Positions 23,627-28,561 of a stretch of DNA of 28,561 nucleotides are shown one piece after another; position 1 is the stretch's first letter; the number at the start of each line of letters is the position of its first letter. The notes under the pieces are model-generated. The model was not told the DNA's origin. It made no database searches and saw only the letters and a program-made list of their open reading frames with translations. The translations under genes and the position numbers were made by a program. Source of the stretch: CAZYTO01 sp964650405 (lineage in GTDB: Bacteria; Acidobacteriota; Thermoanaerobaculia; Gp7-AA8); contig CAZYTO010000030.1 of NCBI GenBank assembly GCA_964650405.1, positions 1 through 28,561 of the forward strand, written 5' to 3'.

Positions 23627-24289
23627 TCACTTCACCGGCGTCAGCACCACGTACGGCTCTTTGGCACAGGAGCTGGGGCAATCGACGGGAACTTCGAGGA
23701 TCTTGTAGAGGAGCAGCTTGCCGGCCCGCCAGCGGAAGCCCACCCGTTCTTCGCCGAAGTTGAGGTAGTCGCAGCAGGCGTCGCGGGTATCGAGTCCGAC
23801 GCTGTAGTCCGGCTCCCATTGGCCGCCGACCCACCGGTCGCCGTGTTCGTTGAAGACCCACTTGACGCCACGGGCGTCGGTGTAGGTGCCGGCGATGACC
23901 ACGCGGCGGGCGTACGTCTGGGCGTCGACATCGATGGGCCGGAAGGTGGACGGCTCGTTCGGCCAGATCTGGACGTGAATGGTGGCGATCCCTCCGTTCG
24001 GACCGCGGGTGACCTTCAGCGGCAGGCGTGTGGTCTTCTCCTTCGGGCCCTGGTACGGCGAGACGACCAGCGAATGGCTGTCAACGGAGACCACGTTTCG
24101 GGACAAGCCCTTGTGAAAGTTGGTGACGTCGGCCAGGCGGAAGTCGAGGAAATCGAAAGCAACGGGCCGCGCCACCCTTGCCGCCCGCATCGGCGAGCGT
24201 GTGTCCGCCAGGGCGTCGGCGTAGCGGGCGGTGATCCAATGACCCTGAAGCTCCATCAGCGTCAGCGCGGCAGCCAGGAACAGATGCAT
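23627..24289 (-). CDS. Hypothetical exported protein, cysteine-containing paralogue A
   Basis: This 220-residue protein is not assigned to a known family. The N-terminus is a short hydrophobic signal-like segment (MHLFLAAALTLMELQGHW). A beta-rich body follows, with TYARRVVIAGTYTDARG (about 128-144), SVGLDTRDACCDYLNFGEE (about 163-181) and CPSSCAKEPYVVLTPVK at the end. It shares these blocks with the gene just upstream (24380-25063). The shared Cys pairs (CC in ACCDY, C-x3-C in CPxSCAK) suggest disulfides or a metal site outside the cytoplasm. About 90 bp separates it from its paralogue. Confidence 0.75.
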   Translation of the reverse strand: MHLFLAAALTLMELQGHWITARYADALADTRSPMRAARVARPVAFDFLDFRLADVTNFHKGLSRNVVSVDSHSLVVSPYQGPKEKTTRLPLKVTRGPNGGIATIHVQIWPNEPSTFRPIDVDAQTYARRVVIAGTYTDARGVKWVFNEHGDRWVGGQWEPDYSVGLDTRDACCDYLNFGEERVGFRWRAGKLLLYKILEVPVDCPSSCAKEPYVVLTPVK

Positions 24290-24379
24290 GACGGTGGAGC
24301 GTAGAAGACAAATGAGGCGGTGGTAAGGCGCGCGTCGCTCATACCGGTGGCGTTTACCGCATGGAACGCCGCCAGGGCT

Positions 24380-25063
24380 TCAGTGGACGGGCGTCAGCAC
24401 GGCGTACGGCGTCTTGGCACAGGAGATGGGACAGTTGTTGGGGTCTTCGATGACCTTGTAGAGCCGGAGCTTGCCGTCTTTCCAGGAGAAGCCGACCCGG
24501 TCATCCCGGCCGATGACGAAGTAGTCGCAGCAGGCCTCGCTGGTGTCGAGCGAGACGCGGTACTTGACCGGCGCGGCGGTGCCGATGGTCAGCTCCCCTG
24601 TCTCGGCGAAGACGTACGGCGTGCCCCTGGCGTCCTTGTAGGTGCCGGCCAGGACGACGCGGCGCGCGTAGGTCTCGGGAGCGACGTCGAGGCGGCGGTA
24701 GGTAACGCGCGTGTGCGGCCAGAGCTCGACGTAGATGTGGTCCCGCGTACCGGCCAGGGGCAGGGTCTCCGGCTTGCCGTCAGGGTTTTCGAGCGGCGAG
24801 GCCACGAGGCTCTCCTTTTCGACCGAGAGGATGCGCCGCCACGATCCTTCGTGGTAGGTGGTGATGTCGGCGCGGTCGCCGTGAATGGTCATGGAGAGCG
24901 GGGTCCCCAGGCGCTCGGCACGCAGCGGCGAGCGGGTCCTGGCCAGGGCGGCGGCGTACGGCGCGTTCATCCAGTTGCCCTGCAGGTCGGTGAGCGTGAG
25001 AGCGACGGAGAAGAGCAGTGTCAGCAAGCTTACGGATTGTAACGGGTGAGGGCTGTCGAACAC
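24380..25063 (-). CDS. Hypothetical exported protein, cysteine-containing paralogue B
   Basis: This 227-residue paralogue of the downstream gene has the same order: a hydrophobic N-terminus (SLLTLLFSVALTLTDLQGNW), YAAALARTRSPLRAE, TYARRVVLAGTYKDARG, SLDTSEACCDYFVIG and CPISCAKTPYAVLTPVH. Roughly half of the C-terminal hundred residues are identical between the two. GTG 25063 gives the longest protein; TTG 25027 would align better with paralogue A and leave a cleaner signal segment. The family is not recognised. The tandem order and shared spacing indicate local duplication. Confidence 0.75.
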   Translation of the reverse strand: MFDSPHPLQSVSLLTLLFSVALTLTDLQGNWMNAPYAAALARTRSPLRAERLGTPLSMTIHGDRADITTYHEGSWRRILSVEKESLVASPLENPDGKPETLPLAGTRDHIYVELWPHTRVTYRRLDVAPETYARRVVLAGTYKDARGTPYVFAETGELTIGTAAPVKYRVSLDTSEACCDYFVIGRDDRVGFSWKDGKLRLYKVIEDPNNCPISCAKTPYAVLTPVH

Positions 25064-25080
25064 TTTGGATCAGAAACAAA

Positions 25081-25102
25081 AGAAGCGGCCGAAGCCGCCT
25101 CT
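25081..25102 (-). terminator. Intrinsic terminator of the cold-shock gene
   Basis: On the minus strand, a GC-rich stem (GGCGGC TTCG GCCGC) is followed by a T-rich run (TTCTTTTGTTT). It lies 28 nt past the stop of the cold-shock gene and has the stable TTCG loop. This is the clearest classical terminator in the window. Confidence 0.85.
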
Positions 25103-25129
25103 CTTACCAACTCACTTGGATAAAGCCGT

Positions 25130-25315
25130 TCAGGCGAGCGTGACGTTCGCGGCCTGCAGGCCCTTTGGCCCTTCGACCACGTCGAACTCGACCTGCGCGC
25201 CTTCCTGCAGGGAGCGGAAACCGTTGGCGTTGATCGCGCTGAAGTGAACGAAGACGTCCTCACCGGAGCTGGTGGTGATGAAGCCGAAACCCTTCGCATC
25301 GTTGAACCACTTCAC
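25130..25315 (-). CDS. CspA-family cold-shock protein, N-terminus cut by a one-base loss
   Basis: This is an RNA/ssDNA-binding cold-shock domain with RNP1 KGFGFI and RNP2 VFVHF and the end GPKGLQAANVTLA. The open frame starts at GTG 25315 (MKWFND), lacking the first five residues of the family. One G restored near 25321 (ACGG to ACGGG) extends it to GTG 25329 and gives MATGIVKWFNDAKGFGF, the standard N-terminus, 66 residues in all. A purine-rich ribosome site (AAAGGGGGGA, 25341-25350) lies about 11 nt ahead of GTG 25329. The frameshift is probably a consensus error, since these proteins need strand 1. The terminator follows at 25081. Confidence 0.92.
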   Translation of the reverse strand: MKWFNDAKGFGFITTSSGEDVFVHFSAINANGFRSLQEGAQVEFDVVEGPKGLQAANVTLA

Positions 25316-25454
25316 GATACCGTTGCCACGCCTTCGTTAATCCCCCCTTTTATTTTGTTCGTTCTGCCCTCGGGGAGATTCAGAAGCTCTGCATCTCGTA
25401 CCAGGCCCAGCTACAGACTTAGTAAAAAACAGGGCGGCGGTCAGACCAATTCCA

Positions 25455-26708
25455 TCAGAGGGGGAGGCGGTAGACGGGCGAGGGGTGCAGCTCGCCGGCC
25501 TTGGGCTGCCGGCCATCGAACTTGTTCCCCTGGCTGGCGCCCAGAAAGAAGTACGCGCCTCGGGCCACGACGCCGATGGTCGGCTCGTCCATGAGGGGCT
25601 GGTTCATGGCCACGATGCGCCACTTCGCGACGTGGACGCCGTCCGGCGTCAGGTCGATCCGCACGACGCGGTTCGGAACGACGTCGTTCTGCACGGCGTA
25701 GAGCGTCCGGCCGTTGAGGGCCAGACCGTCGATGCCGTACGCTGCAAAGTCGGCCGGGAGCGCCAGGCGTGCCAGGTCGCCCGTGGCCAGGTCGACGACA
25801 TCGATGCCCGAACCGTAGTCGGAGACGTAGAGAAGGTGATGCTTCCAGTCGACGGCCGATCCCTGCGCCGAGCGCATCTTTCCCCGCCCCACCAGCGGCT
25901 GCAGCTCGCGCATGCCCTGCCGGAGCGCGAAGATCATGCCGGTGGAATCGGAGACGTAGACCGAGCCGTCGGGAGCCACGGAGAGGTCGTCGAAGGTGTG
26001 GGGCTCATCACCCTTCGGCGCCTCGTAACGGGCCAAGAACGCACCGGTGTCAGCGTTGAACGCGTAGAGCGCCGGATCGGCGGCATCGCCCTCGTGGAAG
26101 CCTTCACAGCGGTCGTAGGCGGTGCTCGACGTCCAGAGAATACGGCGCTTGGCATCGACGCCCATGCCGTTGACGCCCCACAAACCATGCGCGCCGCTCT
26201 TCACGAAGTCGCGGACGCGGCCGTGTGCGTCGATCCGGAGGATCTTCCGCTTGCGGACGGAGCTGACGAAGAAGCTGTCGCCTTTTGCGTCGTAGGTGAT
26301 CGATTCGGTGATCAGCCCCGCCGGGAGGCGGTAGGCGATCGCAGGTGCGCCGATGACGGTTGCCCGCAAGGTACGCACGGGCGCGGCAAGGGCTCGGAAG
26401 TCGTCGCGCTCACGGATTCCGTCGAGGTCATGATCGTCGAGGTTCGGCGCCACGTGCATGGCCAGGAGCCGCTGCAGTTGCGCGACCGCTTCCTGGCCGC
26501 GGTTGTTCAGCCCCAACGCGCCCGCGTAGCCACCGATGGCGATGGGGTGCTGCGGCCGCCGCGCCACTAGCGCTTCCATGGCCACCAGATAGGCGGGATA
26601 GTCCCTGGCCACATAGGCGGCATGTGCATCCTCGTAGAGCTGCTGCGGCGTCTTCGGAGCGGCAGCAAGCGCAAGAACAGCGAGAAGGTACAACATCGCT
26701 CGAGGCAT
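25455..26708 (-). CDS. SMP-30/NHL-like beta-propeller protein with TPR-like N-terminus
   Basis: This 417-residue exported protein has a signal peptide (MPRAMLYLLAVLALAAAPKT) from ATG 26708; a start at Met 26696 is possible. Residues 20-105 are helical and TPR-like (LYEDAHAAYVARDYPAYLVA). The rest (about 125-417) holds repeated beta-blades of SMP-30/gluconolactonase/NHL type: ESITYDAKGDSFFVSS, FDDLSVAPDGSVYVSD, SAVDWKHHLLYVSDYGSGID, GIDGLALNGRTLYAVQ. Six blades are plausible. The open frame up to 26825 is not used. It could be a lactonase or a sensor; catalytic residues are not certain. Confidence 0.82.
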   Translation of the reverse strand: MPRAMLYLLAVLALAAAPKTPQQLYEDAHAAYVARDYPAYLVAMEALVARRPQHPIAIGGYAGALGLNNRGQEAVAQLQRLLAMHVAPNLDDHDLDGIRERDDFRALAAPVRTLRATVIGAPAIAYRLPAGLITESITYDAKGDSFFVSSVRKRKILRIDAHGRVRDFVKSGAHGLWGVNGMGVDAKRRILWTSSTAYDRCEGFHEGDAADPALYAFNADTGAFLARYEAPKGDEPHTFDDLSVAPDGSVYVSDSTGMIFALRQGMRELQPLVGRGKMRSAQGSAVDWKHHLLYVSDYGSGIDVVDLATGDLARLALPADFAAYGIDGLALNGRTLYAVQNDVVPNRVVRIDLTPDGVHVAKWRIVAMNQPLMDEPTIGVVARGAYFFLGASQGNKFDGRQPKAGELHPSPVYRLPL

Positions 26709-26850
26709 GGTGATGGTACGGCCACTGGATGGGAAGGTCACTGGCGTCACCGGTTGTTTGCCGGAACTGCCCGGGCATGACTCGGCGTCACCACTTGTTG
26801 ACGAGACAACCTGCCCACGAACCACAGACCACTTCTCGCCCGATGGCCGC

Positions 26851-27228
26851 TCACCGCGTCTTCGTCAGGTCGCGCGGCACTGCTTTGACCAGCGCGTTCC
26901 CGCGATCGATGCCGTGGCGCTTGTCGAGGACGTTCTGGCGGATGTAGTCCATGATCCGGTTGAACTCGACGTCGGCCTCTTCCATCATCCCCTGCAGGCG
27001 GAGGATCACTTCGACGCCGGCCAGGTTCACGCCGAGGTCGCGGGTCAGGCAGAGAATCATCTCCAGCTTGCGGATCTCGTCGAGGCCGTAGAGCCGGGTG
27101 TTGCCGGCGGTGCGCGCAGGCTTGATCAGCCCCTCGCGCTCGTAGAGGCGCAGGGTCTGCGGGTGAATGTTGTAGCGCTCCGCGATGATCGAGATCATCA
27201 CGTAGCCATCTCCTCTGCGGCGGCCCAT
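26851..27228 (-). CDS. hspR: MerR-family heat-shock regulator HspR
   Basis: This 125-residue MerR-type regulator has its DNA-binding domain at about residues 8-78 (YVMISIIAERYNIHPQTLRLYEREGL, read in two parts, then RLYGLDEIRKLEMILCLTRDLGVNLAGVEVIL). The helix-turn-helix and the wing are typical of HspR, which represses dnaK-type operons at HAIR sites, with DnaK as co-repressor. A helical tail follows (RIMDYIRQNVL). It starts at ATG 27228 with GGAG 8 nt upstream. It follows dnaK on the same strand after a repeat-rich spacer. The HAIR site itself would lie upstream of dnaK, beyond the window. Confidence 0.9.
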   Translation of the reverse strand: MGRRRGDGYVMISIIAERYNIHPQTLRLYEREGLIKPARTAGNTRLYGLDEIRKLEMILCLTRDLGVNLAGVEVILRLQGMMEEADVEFNRIMDYIRQNVLDKRHGIDRGNALVKAVPRDLTKTR

Positions 27229-27232
27229 GTTC

Positions 27233-27345
27233 GTTCTCCGTTGGCCGTTGTTCGTTGTTCGTTGGCCGTTGTTCGTTGTCCGAAATGCTCGTTGCTCGTT
27301 GGCCGCTATCCGATCTATGCCACGAACAACGGACAACGAAAAACG
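27233..27345. repeat. TTCGTTG word inverted repeat between dnaK and hspR
   Basis: 27259-27275 and 27323-27339 pair at 16 of 17 positions. The left side is a longer degenerate array of GTTCGTTG/GTTGGCCGTT words (27233-27302). The same words fill the spacer after yebC (12340-12445). Confidence 0.8.
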
Positions 27346-27349
27346 ACGA

Positions 27350-27372
27350 GCGGCGCGAGTTAAGCGCGCCGC
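27350..27372 (-). terminator. Hairpin downstream of dnaK
   Basis: GCGGCGCG and CGCGCCGC form a perfect 8-bp stem with a 7-nt loop, 12 nt past the dnaK stop on the minus strand. No long T-run follows. It may attenuate rather than stop transcription into hspR. Confidence 0.65.
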
Positions 27373-27384
27373 CCGTCGCCCACC

Positions 27385-28560
27385 TTACTTGTTCTCTTCG
27401 ACGACTTCCGCTTCGATGACGTCGTCCTTGTTGCTGCTTCCGCCGCTGCCCTCGGTGCCCGGAGCCGCGCCGCCGCCGGCCGCGTTTGCGCCGGCGTTCT
27501 GGTACATGACTTCGGCGAGCTTGTGCGAGGCCTTGGTCAGGTTCTCGGTGGCCTTCTTCAGGTTGTCCAGACCGCCCTGCTCCATGGCCTTGCGGGCGTC
27601 GCTGATGGCGCTCTCCAGGGACTGCACGTCGCCGCCGGAGATCTTGTCGCGGTTCTCGCTCAGCATCTTCTCCACCTGGTAGCTGAGCGTGTCGAGCTGG
27701 TTCTTCGCTTCGATCTCCTCACGCCGCTTCTTGTCCTCGTCGGCGTGCGACTCGGCGTCGCGGACCAGCTTCTCGACGTCTTCCTTTGACAGACCGGACG
27801 AGCTGGTGATGGTGATCTTCTGCTCCTTGCCGGTGCCGAGGTCCTTGGCCGAGACGTTCATGATGCCGTTGGCGTCGATGTCGAATGCCACCTGGATCTG
27901 GGGCATGCCGCGCGGAGCGGGGGGAATGCCGATGAGATGGAACACGCCGAGGAGCTTGTTGTCGCGCGCGAAGTCGCGCTCGCCCTGCAGGACCTTGATC
28001 TCGACGGAGGTCTGGTTGTCGGCCGCCGTGGAGAAGGTCTCTTCCTTGTGCGTGGGAATGGTGGTGTTGCGCTCGATGAGCTTGGTCATCACGCCGCCCA
28101 GCGTCTCGATGCCGAGGGACAACGGGGTGACGTCGAGCAGCAGGACGTCCTTCACGTCGCCGCCCAGGACGCCGCCCTGGATGGCTGCGCCCACGGCCAC
28201 GACCTCGTCCGGGTTCACGCCCTTGTGGGGCTCCTTGCCGAAGTAGTCCTTGACGATCTGCTGGACCATGGGGATGCGGGTCGAGCCGCCCACGAGGACG
28301 ACCTCGTCGATCTGCTTCGGGTCGACGGCGGCGTCGCGGAGGGCCTGCTTGACCGGGCCCATGGTGCGATTGACGATGTCGCCGACGAGCTGCTCGAACT
28401 TGGCGCGGGTGAGCGACATGTTGAGGTGCTTGGGACCGCTGGCGTCGGCCGTGATGAACGGCAAGTTGACGTCCGTGGACATGGTCGAGGACAGCTCGAT
28501 CTTGGCCTTCTCGGCCGCTTCCTTCAGGCGCTGCAGGGCCATCTTGTCCTTGGAGAGGTC
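27385..28560 (-). CDS. dnaK: Chaperone protein DnaK (Hsp70), 3' part
   Basis: This is the C-terminal 391 residues of DnaK. The frame is open at the right edge and about 240 N-terminal residues are missing. It shows the end of the ATPase domain (VVLVGGSTRIPMVQ, DEVVAVGAAIQGGVLGG), the interdomain linker VKDVLLLDVTPLSLGIET, the substrate-binding beta domain (ERNTTIPT, GIPPAPRGMPQI, FDIDANGIMNVSAKD) and the helical lid. A Gly/Ala-rich tail ends in DDVIEAEVVEENK, the usual DnaK terminus that contacts partners. DnaK refolds proteins with DnaJ and GrpE. hspR follows, consistent with HspR control. Confidence 0.98.
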   Translation of the reverse strand, partial: DLSKDKMALQRLKEAAEKAKIELSSTMSTDVNLPFITADASGPKHLNMSLTRAKFEQLVGDIVNRTMGPVKQALRDAAVDPKQIDEVVLVGGSTRIPMVQQIVKDYFGKEPHKGVNPDEVVAVGAAIQGGVLGGDVKDVLLLDVTPLSLGIETLGGVMTKLIERNTTIPTHKEETFSTAADNQTSVEIKVLQGERDFARDNKLLGVFHLIGIPPAPRGMPQIQVAFDIDANGIMNVSAKDLGTGKEQKITITSSSGLSKEDVEKLVRDAESHADEDKKRREEIEAKNQLDTLSYQVEKMLSENRDKISGGDVQSLESAISDARKAMEQGGLDNLKKATENLTKASHKLAEVMYQNAGANAAGGGAAPGTEGSGGSSNKDDVIEAEVVEENK

Positions 28561-28561
28561 G

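Noticed and set aside
20958..23708. 916-codon plus-strand open frame across the VOC and DUF885 genes
   Set aside because: It is the complement shadow of two well-supported minus-strand genes; its composition is unlike a protein and it has no start context.
25316..25454. Riboswitch or cold-box leader of the cold-shock gene
   Set aside because: The leader has a strong ribosome site but no conserved motif I could match, so no regulatory RNA is claimed.

Overview
The window is GC-rich, densely coded bacterial DNA (28.6 kb) carrying 33 protein genes on both strands. No rRNA or tRNA gene, CRISPR array, transposase or phage gene was found. The gene mix (Omp85-type outer-membrane protein, ECF sigma with zinc anti-sigma, DUF885, M1 aminopeptidase of leukotriene-A4-hydrolase type, HspR next to DnaK) and the long intergenic hairpins suggest a soil or sediment Gram-negative bacterium. 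My guess is Acidobacteriota, possibly Thermoanaerobaculia-like. That is inference, because the window holds no rRNA or other phylogenetic marker.

Layout. 1-2.3 kb: 3' part of a peptide-type ABC substrate-binding protein, then an EamA transporter. 2.4-4.0 kb: tightly coupled operon of ECF sigma, zinc-binding anti-sigma and Spy/CpxP-like periplasmic protein. 4.0-4.5 kb: a one-domain GIY-YIG nuclease gene enclosed by a 44-bp inverted repeat. 4.5-8.1 kb (minus): response regulator, an ABC-ATPase-like protein with degenerate catalytic motifs, DUF3108 protein, ispH. 8.1-10.9 kb: two MFS transporters with a small membrane protein between. 10.9-13.2 kb (minus): yebC, a YdeI-family gene and a prs-like gene, the last two coupled. 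13.3-15.1 kb: a frameshifted small gene, an NTF2-like gene, a repeat-filled spacer and a Gly-rich secreted protein. 15.3-17.5 kb: Omp85-family protein and a pair of small unknown genes, one with zinc-ribbon-like cysteines. 17.7-20.8 kb: M1 aminopeptidase broken by two frameshifts, a SemiSWEET, and a miniature BBE-type FAD protein. 20.9-25.3 kb (minus): double-VOC protein, DUF885 protein, two tandem paralogues of an unrecognised cysteine-containing secreted family, cold-shock protein. 25.5-28.6 kb (minus): beta-propeller protein, hspR and the 3' part of dnaK.

Two themes stand out. First, almost every intergenic spacer carries a long inverted repeat or a degenerate tandem array built from short words. 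The word differs from spacer to spacer, but some words recur at several loci, and copies supply stop codons, C-terminal tails, terminators and one in-frame insertion inside a transporter loop. The GIY-YIG gene lies inside the largest of these structures. Second, four apparent one-base losses, all in G or C runs next to a T, break or shorten three genes: the M1 peptidase (twice), a 65-residue protein, and the cold-shock N-terminus. This points to systematic consensus errors or to real decay, and raw reads would decide which.
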